Assembly (NCBI GenBank): GCA_021815835.1
Contig: JAKAZN010000024.1
Location: forward strand, 1 to 11,219
Source of the DNA: Pseudomonadota bacterium
GTDB taxonomy: Bacteria; Pseudomonadota; Alphaproteobacteria; Acetobacterales; Acetobacteraceae
DNA length: 11,219 nucleotides
Reading direction: 5' to 3'
A program made the translations under genes and the position numbers. Each line of letters opens with the position of its first letter. The stretch's first letter is position 1. Shown here in pieces: positions 1 to 5,965 of this stretch. The notes under the pieces are model-generated. The model made no database searches. It saw only the letters and a program-made list of their open reading frames with translations, and was not told the origin of the DNA.

Positions 1-2
1 TG

Positions 3-383
3 CCCCAGGGCACGCTCGCCGCGCGCATCCACGCCGCCGGGGCCGGGATTCCGCTGTTCTTCACCGCGACCGGCGCCGGCACCAAGATGGCGCAGGGCAA
101 GGAGACGCGCGAGATCGATGGCCGCGTCTATGTCGCGGAAAAGGCGCTGCTGGGCGACGTGGCGCTGGTGGAGGCGTGGGAGGCGGATCGCTGGGGCAAC
201 CTGACCTTCCGCAAATCCGGCCGCAACTTCAATCCCGTGATGGCGATGGGCGCGACCCTCACCATCGTGCAGTCGCAGCATCTGCGCGCGCTGGGGGAGA
301 TCGATCCCGACCACGTCCACACGCCGGGCATCTTCGTCAATCGCGTGCTGCACGTCCCCTACGGCGACCCATCCGGCTTCTGA
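3..383 (+). CDS. pcaI: 3-oxoacid/3-oxoadipate CoA-transferase subunit A, 3' part (5' end outside window)
   Basis: This is the C-terminal 126 residues of a family I CoA-transferase alpha subunit (usual length about 220-240). The frame is open from base 3, so the start lies to the left of the window. Visible family motifs are PQGTLAARI and GAGIPLFFT near the beginning, GKETREIDGR, ADRWGNLTFRK, then RNFNPVMAM and HTPGIFVNRV near the C-terminus. With subunit B it moves CoA from succinyl-CoA to a 3-oxo acid: 3-oxoadipate in PcaIJ, acetoacetate in ScoAB. The catalytic glutamate is in subunit B, which starts 19 bp downstream in the same operon. The family is certain. The 3-oxoadipate assignment rests mainly on how PcaJ-like the partner is; acetoacetate remains possible, so the symbol is provisional. 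Confidence 0.88.
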   Translation, partial: PQGTLAARIHAAGAGIPLFFTATGAGTKMAQGKETREIDGRVYVAEKALLGDVALVEAWEADRWGNLTFRKSGRNFNPVMAMGATLTIVQSQHLRALGEIDPDHVHTPGIFVNRVLHVPYGDPSGF

Positions 384-402
384 CAGGAACGGAGCGAGAG
401 AC

Positions 403-1071
403 ATGTCCGCGACCACGCTTGCCGCCGCCAAGCCCCTGACCCGCCCGGAGATGGCCGCCCGCGTGGCGCGCGATATCCCCGAGGGCTGGTACGTCAATCT
501 CGGCATCGGCATCCCGACCGCCGTCGCCGATCACGTGCCGCCCGAGCGGGAAGTTGTGTTCCACTCGGAAAACGGGGTGCTGGGCATGGGCCCGGCGCCG
601 GCCAAGGACGCGATCGATCCCTGGCTGATCAACGCCGGCAAGCAATACGTGACCCTGCGGGAGGGCGGCAGCTACTGCCACCATTTCGACAGCTTCGCGA
701 TGATCCGCGGCGGGCACCTGGATCTGTGCGTGCTGGGCGCGTTCCAGGTGGCGGAGAACGGCGACATCGCCAACTGGGCGACCAGCGAGAACGATACCGC
801 GCCGGCGGTGGGCGGCGCGATGGATCTGGCCGCCGGGGCGAAGCGGCTCTGGGTGATGATGGAGCACACGACCAAGGACGGCACGCCGAAATTGGTGCAT
901 CGGTGTTCGTATCCGCTGACGGCATTGGCCGCGGTGAAGCGGGTCTATACCAACCTCGCGGTGCTGGACGTGACGGCGGCCGGATTCGTGGTGCGCGACA
1001 TGGCGCCCGGCCTGTCGTTCGAGAGCCTGCAGGCACGCACCGAGGCGAAGCTGGCCGACGGGCGGGCGTAG
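403..1071 (+). CDS. pcaJ: 3-oxoacid/3-oxoadipate CoA-transferase subunit B
   Basis: Complete 222-residue beta subunit, normal length for the family. The glycine-rich NLGIGIPT motif is at residues 32-39. HSENG at 54-58 carries the catalytic Glu56, which forms the glutamyl-CoA thioester in this family. The stretches SFAMIRGGHLDL, LGAFQVAENGDIANW, AVGGAMDL and RCSYPLTAL follow. The HLD/GAFQVAENGD wording and the C-terminal APGLSFESLQ read closer to PcaJ (beta-ketoadipate pathway, giving 3-oxoadipyl-CoA) than to ScoB/AtoA; this is by recall, not alignment. The ATG at 403 has a purine-rich GGAGCGAGAG run just upstream. The gene ends in TAG inside the first copy of a 26-bp duplication and converges on the GST gene. 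The enzyme is cytoplasmic. Confidence 0.9.
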   Translation: MSATTLAAAKPLTRPEMAARVARDIPEGWYVNLGIGIPTAVADHVPPEREVVFHSENGVLGMGPAPAKDAIDPWLINAGKQYVTLREGGSYCHHFDSFAMIRGGHLDLCVLGAFQVAENGDIANWATSENDTAPAVGGAMDLAAGAKRLWVMMEHTTKDGTPKLVHRCSYPLTALAAVKRVYTNLAVLDVTAAGFVVRDMAPGLSFESLQARTEAKLADGRA

Positions 1072-1119
1072 CCGCTACGCCGGCTCGGGGCTGGTAGCCG
1101 CTACGCCGGCTCGGCGTTG
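1068..1119. repeat. 26-bp tandem duplication at converging gene ends
   Basis: Unit 1 is 1068-1093 and unit 2 is 1094-1119. The first 21 bases are identical, and 24 of 26 match overall (differences at 1089/1115 and 1091/1117). Each unit contains the near-palindrome TAGCCGCTA, which reads TAG on both strands. The TAG of unit 1 on the plus strand (1069-1071) stops the CoA-transferase B gene; the TAG of unit 2 on the minus strand (1101-1103) stops the GST gene. Each unit can also fold a small AGCCG/CGGCT stem (1070-1074 with 1081-1085, and 26 bp further on), too weak and without a T-run to call a terminator. Confidence 0.85.
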
Positions 1120-1757
1120 CGCGCGGCCATCATCTCCTGGAACGCCGGCCGTGCCTGGCAGGCGGCGATCCAGGCCCGAACATGCGGGGCGCTCGTGAAC
1201 AGCTCCGGCGCCGCCTGGGCGTAGCGCACCACCTCGGCCACGTTCAGGTCCGCGACCGTGAAGCGCCCGCCCACCAGATGCCCGCCACCCTCGCCCAGGG
1301 CCTTGTCCAGCACGGCGAGTTTCGGCCCGAGCGCGACCACGGCTTCGGCATGGATCGCCGCATCGCGGGTCTTCACCGCCGGGCCGTTCTGCATCGCGCG
1401 CAGCGCCGGCATCTCCACCTCGGTCGCGGCCCACAACGTCCATTGCAGCATCAGCCCTTCCTCGCGCACATCCCTCGGCGCCAGCGGACCGCCATGCTTG
1501 CGCGCCAGATAGAGCGTGATGGCGAAGGATTCGTTCAACACCAGACCGTCATCGTCGATGCAGGGTACCAGCCCGTTCGGATTGACCGCCAGGAACGCGC
1601 GGGAGCGCGTGTGCAGCGGCGCGTCCGGCGCATCCGGGTTCGCCAGCCGGTAAACCTGGATCACCGGCACATGCTCGAACGCGAGCCCCAGTTCCTTCGC
1701 CATCCAGATCGGCCGCGTCGCGCGCGAGCGCAGCACGCCATAGATTTTCAGAGCCAT
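1101..1757 (-). CDS. Glutathione S-transferase-like protein
   Basis: The 218-residue product has the two-domain GST layout. The thioredoxin-like N-terminal domain covers roughly residues 1-85: MALKIYGVLRSRATR start with Ser11/Thr14 in the active-site loop, NPNGLVP with the cis-Pro at 65, and NESFAI at 75-80, whose Glu76-Ser77 binds the gamma-glutamyl part of glutathione. The all-helical C-terminal domain carries the FTVADL N-capping box (166-171, Asp170). A longer than usual loop with PDAPDAP lies at about 38-50. The frame stays open far upstream, but the ATG at 1757 is chosen because AAGGGGAAA precedes it and the conserved fold begins there. It lies 16 bp after the aminotransferase stop, so the two are probably co-transcribed. 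Substrate unknown; detoxification and glutathione-dependent isomerisation are both possible. Confidence 0.88.
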   Translation of the reverse strand: MALKIYGVLRSRATRPIWMAKELGLAFEHVPVIQVYRLANPDAPDAPLHTRSRAFLAVNPNGLVPCIDDDGLVLNESFAITLYLARKHGGPLAPRDVREEGLMLQWTLWAATEVEMPALRAMQNGPAVKTRDAAIHAEAVVALGPKLAVLDKALGEGGGHLVGGRFTVADLNVAEVVRYAQAAPELFTSAPHVRAWIAACQARPAFQEMMAARNAEPA

Positions 1758-1773
1758 CGTCGTTTCCCCTTGA

Positions 1774-3000
1774 TTACTGGTGGCGGATATTGGCGCTCTG
1801 GCGCGGAATGCCGGTCTGCTCACGGCAGACCCGCGCGAACGCCGCCACGCCTTCGCGGATTTCGTCTGCGGTCGGCAGCGCGAAGCACAGCCGCAGATGC
1901 GATTTCGCTGTCTCCGCGTCCACCGCCCATTCCGGCCCCGGATTGAACGCCACCCCCGCCGCCAGCGCCGGCTGGACCAGCGTGCGCACATCGACCTCGG
2001 CGGGCAGCTTCATCCACAGGAAGATGCCGCCGCGCGGCGCCCAGGTCTCGATCGCCGTGCCGAATTCGCGCGCCACGGCTTCCTGCATCACCGCGAGCTT
2101 GGCCGAAAGCCCGGTGCTCAGCCGGTCGATATGCGCGGCGAAATGGCTGGAAAAATACTCCGCCGCCACCATCTGATCGATCGCGCCCGTGCCCCCATCC
2201 GCCTTGCAGGCGATCATGCGCGCGAGCATCGGCCAGTCGGCCGACGCGTAACCGAGCCGCAGCGCCGGCGCGAGGGATTTGGAAAACGATCCGATATGCA
2301 CCACCTGGCTCGGCGCCAGCGCGCGCAAGGCCGGCGGCGCATCGACATCGTGCCACAGCAGATCGGCGTAGCATTCGTCCTCGAAGATCGGCACGCCGAA
2401 CCGCGCCGACAGCGCGACCAGCGCCTGGCGGCGGTCGAGCGGCAGGATCGATCCCGTGGGATTCTGGATCGTCGGGATGGTATAGATGTATTTCGGCGTC
2501 ACCCCCTTGGCGCGCTGCGCGGTGAGGATGTTCTCCAGCGCGTCGGTCCGGATGCCCTGTTCATCCAGCGGCAGGGCGATCACGCCGGCGCCCGACTGGC
2601 GCGCGCGGGTGATGGCGCCGGCGTAGGAGAATTCCTCGATCAGCACGGTATCGCCGGGGGAAACCAGCAGGCGGTTCACGATGTCGATCCCCTGGCCGGA
2701 GCCGGAGGTGATGAGAACATCATCGGCGGCGGCGGCGATGCCACGCCGGCCGGAGAGCTTGGCCGCGACGAATTCGCGCAACGGCCGGTAGCCCTGCGGC
2801 CCTTGCGAAAGATTGTAGGTGGCGAGCCGGCGGCCATCCCGCGCCAGCACCGCGCCAGCCGCGGCGATCAGGCCATCGAGCGGGATCAGCGCCGGATCGT
2901 TGTGCCCGCCGATGAAATTATACGGCGGAAAGCCGCCGAAGCGTGGCGCGGCGGCCGGCGCGTCCTTGGCGAGGCAGGTGGTGATGTCGAACCCGTCCAT
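1774..3000 (-). CDS. PLP-dependent aminotransferase, class I/II (2-aminoadipate / MocR-type branch)
   Basis: A 408-residue fold-type I aminotransferase, full length for the family. SGSGQGID at about 100-106 is the phosphate-binding turn and YTIPTIQNPTG (173-183) the Asn180-Pro-Thr-Gly motif. EDECYADL has Asp208 against the pyridine nitrogen and Tyr211. SFSKSLAPALRLGY (238-251) holds Lys241, the Schiff-base lysine. Arg370 in HLRLCFA is the likely carboxylate-binding arginine. There is no N-terminal DNA-binding domain, so it is the enzyme and not a MocR regulator. Relatives include LysN-type 2-aminoadipate transaminases and broad aromatic/branched-chain transaminases, so the substrate is open. 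The ATG at 3000 has AGAGGAAA seven bases upstream; the open frame extends to 4305 only as antisense of the next gene. It is first in a unit with the GST gene and divergent from the M20 gene. Confidence 0.9.
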   Translation of the reverse strand: MDGFDITTCLAKDAPAAAPRFGGFPPYNFIGGHNDPALIPLDGLIAAAGAVLARDGRRLATYNLSQGPQGYRPLREFVAAKLSGRRGIAAAADDVLITSGSGQGIDIVNRLLVSPGDTVLIEEFSYAGAITRARQSGAGVIALPLDEQGIRTDALENILTAQRAKGVTPKYIYTIPTIQNPTGSILPLDRRQALVALSARFGVPIFEDECYADLLWHDVDAPPALRALAPSQVVHIGSFSKSLAPALRLGYASADWPMLARMIACKADGGTGAIDQMVAAEYFSSHFAAHIDRLSTGLSAKLAVMQEAVAREFGTAIETWAPRGGIFLWMKLPAEVDVRTLVQPALAAGVAFNPGPEWAVDAETAKSHLRLCFALPTADEIREGVAAFARVCREQTGIPRQSANIRHQ

Positions 3001-3091
3001 GGGCGTTTCCTCTTGTGCTTCGGCTTCGGTCTGGCGATTCGGGGATAGCGCCTGCCGGCGCCGCGCGCGAGTCCCCGGCCGCTTGCGGCGT

Positions 3092-3125
3092 GGCGGGTGG
3101 GGCGCCAGACTTGCGCCCCACCGCC
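3092..3125. promoter_or_regulatory. Hairpin/inverted repeat just before the M20 hydrolase start
   Basis: In the 138-bp divergent gap (3001-3138) the arm GTGGGGCGC (3097-3105) pairs perfectly with GCGCCCCAC (3113-3121) over a 7-nt loop, CAGACTT. It extends by GGCG/CGCC (3092-3095 with 3122-3125) after one bulged G at 3096. The foot of the stem is 13 bases before the chosen ATG. It could act in RNA, as a 5'-leader structure over the ribosome-loading region, or in DNA as an operator serving both divergent genes. It also overlaps an alternative GTG start at 3097. The structure is seen in the sequence; its role is inferred. Confidence 0.45.
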
Positions 3126-3138
3126 AAGGCCCCGCCGC

Positions 3139-4239
3139 ATGGATGCCCTCGCCCGCCTCGCCGCCGACCTGGTCGCGACCGACAGCCGCAGTTTCGTGAG
3201 CAACCTCCCGCTCGCCGCCCGCCTGATGGCCGAGCTTGGTGATTTCGAGACCGAGGCGCTGGACTACACCGATCCGGCCGGAACGGCGAAGCGCGTGCTG
3301 ATCGCCCATCGCGGCGGGCCGGGCGGGCTGGCGCTGTCGGGCCATATGGACACGGTGCCGGACACGGGCTGGACCGACGATCCGTTCTCCGGGCGGATCG
3401 ACGCCGACGGAATGCTGCACGGCCTGGGCAGCGCCGACATGAAAGGCCCGATCGCCGCCGCGATCGTCGCCGCCCGCGCGCTGCCCGCGTCCGTCCCGAT
3501 CACCCTGCTGCTCACCACCGACGAGGAGACCACCAAGCAGGGCGCGCGCGAGATCGTCGCCCGCTCCGCGCTGGTCCGCCGCGCCGCCCCGCGCGCGATC
3601 GCGGTGGTGGAGCCGACCCGGCTGATCCCGCTGCGCGGTCATCGCTCCAGCATCGGCTTTACTTGCACCGCCGAGGGCGTCCAGGCGCATAGCAGCACCG
3701 GGGAGGGACGCAACGCGAACTGGACCCTGATCCCGTTCCTCGCCGAGATGCGCGCGCTCTTCGCCCGGGTGCGCGACGATCCCGCGTTGCGCGATCCCGC
3801 CTACGACCCGCCGTTCGGCGATTTCAACCTGGTGATCGACAACCATGGCGCGGCGGTGAACGTCACCGTTCCCCTGGCGACCGCGCGCATCAAGTTCCGC
3901 TATTCGGCCCGCATCGACCCCGAACCGATCCGCGCCGCCGTGCATGAAGCCGCCGCCCGCGCCGGCGTGACCGTGCGGGAAGCGCGCGAGGGCAGGCCGC
4001 CCGAACTGCCGGAGGATCATCCGCTGATCCGCCTCGCCGCGCGCGTGACCGGCATGGACGCCCGCACGGCGGCGTTCGGCACCGACGCCTCGGAGCTGTC
4101 CGCGCTTGCCCCCTGCGTGGTGCTGGGACCGGGCGATATCGCGGTGGCGCACCGGCCGGGCGAGGCGGTGGCGCTGGCCGAGCTCGCCCGCGGGGTGGCG
4201 GTGTTCGCCCGTCTGGCCGAGGCCGTCGCCGTTGGGTAG
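3139..4239 (+). CDS. M20 family zinc metallohydrolase (ArgE/DapE-like deacylase or peptidase)
   Basis: A 366-residue dinuclear-zinc amidohydrolase. Expected ligands are all visible: His69 and Asp71 in SGHMDTVP, the bridging Asp100 in GLGSADMKGP, catalytic Glu129 and ligand Glu130 in TTDEET, Glu158 in VVEPT, and His338 in DIAVAHRPGE. GHRSSIGFTCTAEGVQAHSS (about 167-186), with His184, opens the lid/dimerisation domain. The family removes acyl groups from, or cleaves peptides at, amino-acid amides (acetylornithine deacetylase, succinyl-diaminopimelate desuccinylase, acetyl-lysine or LysW-lysine hydrolase); which applies here cannot be told. A GTG at 3097 would add 14 residues low in family character and lying in a hairpin, so ATG 3139 is preferred although only a weak AAGG precedes it. 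The gene is divergent from the aminotransferase and 102 bp before a substrate-binding protein. Confidence 0.88.
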   Translation: MDALARLAADLVATDSRSFVSNLPLAARLMAELGDFETEALDYTDPAGTAKRVLIAHRGGPGGLALSGHMDTVPDTGWTDDPFSGRIDADGMLHGLGSADMKGPIAAAIVAARALPASVPITLLLTTDEETTKQGAREIVARSALVRRAAPRAIAVVEPTRLIPLRGHRSSIGFTCTAEGVQAHSSTGEGRNANWTLIPFLAEMRALFARVRDDPALRDPAYDPPFGDFNLVIDNHGAAVNVTVPLATARIKFRYSARIDPEPIRAAVHEAAARAGVTVREAREGRPPELPEDHPLIRLAARVTGMDARTAAFGTDASELSALAPCVVLGPGDIAVAHRPGEAVALAELARGVAVFARLAEAVAVG

Positions 4240-4282
4240 CTGTTGCGTCGCGCCCCGGCCCCGGCCAACATGCCGCCTGGCC

Positions 4283-4301
4283 GGCCCGCGCGCGGGGGGC
4301 C
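4283..4301 (+). terminator. Possible weak stem-loop in the gap after the M20 gene
   Basis: GGCCC (4283-4287) can pair with GGGCC (4297-4301). A competing perfect 12-bp palindrome, CCCGCGCGCGGG, lies at 4285-4296. No T-run follows, so termination is doubtful, and the M20 and binding-protein genes may be read on one transcript. Confidence 0.2.
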
Positions 4302-4341
4302 GCACAGGCAGGCACCAAAATCAAACGGGAGTGAACGCAGA

Positions 4342-5565
4342 ATGATCGGCAGGAGAACGATTCTGGCCGGTGGCGCGGCTGCCGCCGCCGCCACCACCGC
4401 CGCCGCCCTGGCACCGCGTGCGCGGGCGGCAACGCCCGGCGTGACCGCGCACAAGATCAAGATCGGCAACACGATGCCCTATAGCGGGCCGGCCTCGTCC
4501 TATGGCGCGATCGGCCACACCGAAACCGCGTTCTTCAAGATGATGAACGATACCGGCGGCGTCGCCGGCCACATGATCGATTTCCTTACCTACGACGACG
4601 GCTACCTGCCGCCGCGCACGGTGGAGGATGTGCGCCGGCTGCTGGAACAGGACAAGGTCGATTTCCTGTTCAACACGCTCGGCACGCCGACCAACTCGGC
4701 GATCGAGAAATTCGTGAACCACGAGAAGGTGCCGATGCTGTTTGTCGCCACCGGCGCCAGCAAATGGGGCCACTACAAGCAGTACCCCTGGACCATCGGC
4801 CTGCAGCCGAGCTATCGGACGGAAGCGCAGATCTACGCCAAATACATGCTGAAGCACAAGCCGAACGCCAAGCTCGGCATCCTGTTCCAGAATGACGATT
4901 TCGGCAAGGACTACGTCGTCGGCCTGCGCGACGTGCTCGGCAAGGACTGGAAGAAATACGTCGTGAAGTCGTTGTCGTACGAGGCGACGGACCCCACGGT
5001 CGATTCGCAGATCACCGAGCTGCAATCCTCCGGCGCGGATACCTTCATGTGCGCCGCGGCGCCCAAGCAGGCCGCGCAATCCATCCGCAAGGCGCACGAT
5101 CTGAACTGGAAGCCGATGTTCTTCCTTACTAACGTCTCGATCTCGGTCGGCTCGGTGATGAAGCCGGCGGGGATGGAGAACGGCGTCGGCATCCTCACCA
5201 GCGGTTGGCTCAAGGACACCACCGAGGCGGCGTTCAAGAACGACCCCGGCATGAACGAGTGGCGCAAGTTCATGGACAAATACCTGCCGCATGCCGACCA
5301 GTCGGATAATAATTTCGTCTATGGCTACACCGCCGGCATCGTGATGCGCCACGTGCTGGAGGCCTGCAAGGGCAATTTCTCCCGCGCCAACGTGATGAAG
5401 CAGGCGACCAGCATCAAGAAGCTGGAGATCGGCACCCTGCTGCCCGGCATCACGGTGGCGACTGGCCCCACCAACTACTACCCGATCCGCGCGATGCAGC
5501 TGCAACGCTGGGACGGCACCAACTGGGTGCGCTTCGGCGGCATCATCGAGGGCGCCGCGAGCTGA
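4342..5565 (+). CDS. ABC transporter substrate-binding protein, Leu/Ile/Val-type (Peripla_BP_6)
   Basis: The 407-residue exported protein begins MIGRRTILAGG, with twin Arg4-Arg5, an alanine-rich hydrophobic stretch to about 24, and ARA-AT giving likely cleavage after Ala29. Tat export is probable, though Sec cannot be excluded. The mature part is a type I periplasmic binding fold: KIKIGNTMPYSGPASSYG at its start, a region around LLEQDKVDFLFNTLGTPTN, the interdomain segment KLGILFQNDDFGKDYV, and a C-terminal QLQRWDGTNWVRFGGII typical of the LivJ/HAAT branch. The branch binds branched-chain amino acids, amides, urea or aromatic acids, so the ligand is not assigned. ATG 4342 is chosen over an earlier in-frame start at 4243 because the signal peptide begins there and GGGAG lies 10 bases upstream. 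No permease or ATPase gene is adjacent. It follows the M20 gene, which fits uptake followed by hydrolysis. Confidence 0.9.
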   Translation: MIGRRTILAGGAAAAAATTAAALAPRARAATPGVTAHKIKIGNTMPYSGPASSYGAIGHTETAFFKMMNDTGGVAGHMIDFLTYDDGYLPPRTVEDVRRLLEQDKVDFLFNTLGTPTNSAIEKFVNHEKVPMLFVATGASKWGHYKQYPWTIGLQPSYRTEAQIYAKYMLKHKPNAKLGILFQNDDFGKDYVVGLRDVLGKDWKKYVVKSLSYEATDPTVDSQITELQSSGADTFMCAAAPKQAAQSIRKAHDLNWKPMFFLTNVSISVGSVMKPAGMENGVGILTSGWLKDTTEAAFKNDPGMNEWRKFMDKYLPHADQSDNNFVYGYTAGIVMRHVLEACKGNFSRANVMKQATSIKKLEIGTLLPGITVATGPTNYYPIRAMQLQRWDGTNWVRFGGIIEGAAS

Positions 5566-5587
5566 CCGCGCGCGCTTGAAGAAGGAC

Positions 5588-5614
5588 CCCGGGGGGCGCG
5601 CGGCGCCCCCCGGG
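5588..5614. terminator. Perfect 12-bp hairpin between converging genes (bidirectional terminator-like)
   Basis: CCCGGGGGGCGC (5588-5599) and its exact complement GCGCCCCCCGGG (5603-5614) are separated by a GCG loop. It lies 22 bp after the binding-protein stop and abuts the ubiK stop, where a two-way transcription stop would be useful. There is no T-run on either side, so it is not a classical rho-independent terminator. The lead-in AAGAAGGACC resembles that of the hairpin near 11133. Confidence 0.6.
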
Positions 5615-5615
5615 A

Positions 5616-5906
5616 TCACACATCCGGATCCGGCAGGCTCTCCGCCGCCGCCGCTTCCAGTGCCGCCACCCGCGCTTCCAGCGCGGCCAGCCGCGTCTCC
5701 GCCGCCTCCTGCCCGGCCCGCGCGTTGGCGGCCAGCTCCTGCACCGCGTCCAGCTCCTCCCGGCGCACCAGGTCGAGCCGGCGCAGGGTCTCGTCGATGC
5801 GCGCGCGCACCATCGCCTCCGCCTCCTCGCGCAGCCCGGCCAGCGCGGAGAACGCGCCGCCGGCCACGCCCGCCAGGTCGTCGAAGAATTTCGGCCGGTC
5901 GCCCAT
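5616..5906 (-). CDS. ubiK: UbiK family accessory factor (BMFP domain)
   Basis: A 96-residue protein with the classic layout of the BMFP/UbiK (YqiC) family. The N-terminal segment RPKFFDDLAGVAGGAFSALA is amphipathic, then GLREEAEAMVRARIDETLRRLDLV, the REELDAVQELA signature at about 49-60, and a C-terminal coiled coil (about 66-88) with ARLAALEARVAALE-like heptads. In enterobacteria UbiK works with UbiJ in the aerobic ubiquinone synthesis complex; Brucella homologues were described as membrane fusogenic. The role here is inferred from family only. The ATG at 5906 has GGGAG upstream. The gene is divergent from hldD across 59 bp. In many alphaproteobacteria a ubiK-like gene is divergent from lgt, so hldD looks inserted between them. 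Confidence 0.88.
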   Translation of the reverse strand: MGDRPKFFDDLAGVAGGAFSALAGLREEAEAMVRARIDETLRRLDLVRREELDAVQELAANARAGQEAAETRLAALEARVAALEAAAAESLPDPDV

Positions 5907-5927
5907 GATCCTGTCTCCCGATCCCCC

Positions 5928-5957
5928 CTGCCATGCCGGGGCGGATGCCTCTATAAG
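5928..5957 (+). promoter_or_regulatory. Candidate sigma-70-like promoter for hldD, implying a leaderless mRNA
   Basis: TATAAG at 5952-5957 (5 of 6 to TATAAT) is preceded by CTGCCA at 5928-5933 (4 of 6 to TTGACA) with an 18-bp spacer. Transcription would begin about 5963-5966, at or next to the hldD ATG (5966). No Shine-Dalgarno sequence lies ahead of that ATG, which agrees with a leaderless transcript. The match is by eye only. Confidence 0.4.
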
Positions 5958-5965
5958 CCGCGCCC

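Noticed and set aside
1068-1119. Start of a CRISPR array
   Set aside because: Only two units with a 5-bp gap between identical parts and no spacers; it is a simple tandem duplication.
1774-4305. An 843-codon open frame on the minus strand covering the aminotransferase and reaching across the M20 gene
   Set aside because: The upstream half is antisense to a clearly functional M20 gene with all its zinc ligands, is rich in Arg/Gly/His low-complexity sequence, and the aminotransferase has its own ATG and ribosome site at 3000.
4243-4341. An N-terminal extension of the binding protein by 33 residues
   Set aside because: It would bury the signal peptide inside the protein, and the ATG at 4342 has a ribosome site and starts a textbook twin-arginine signal.
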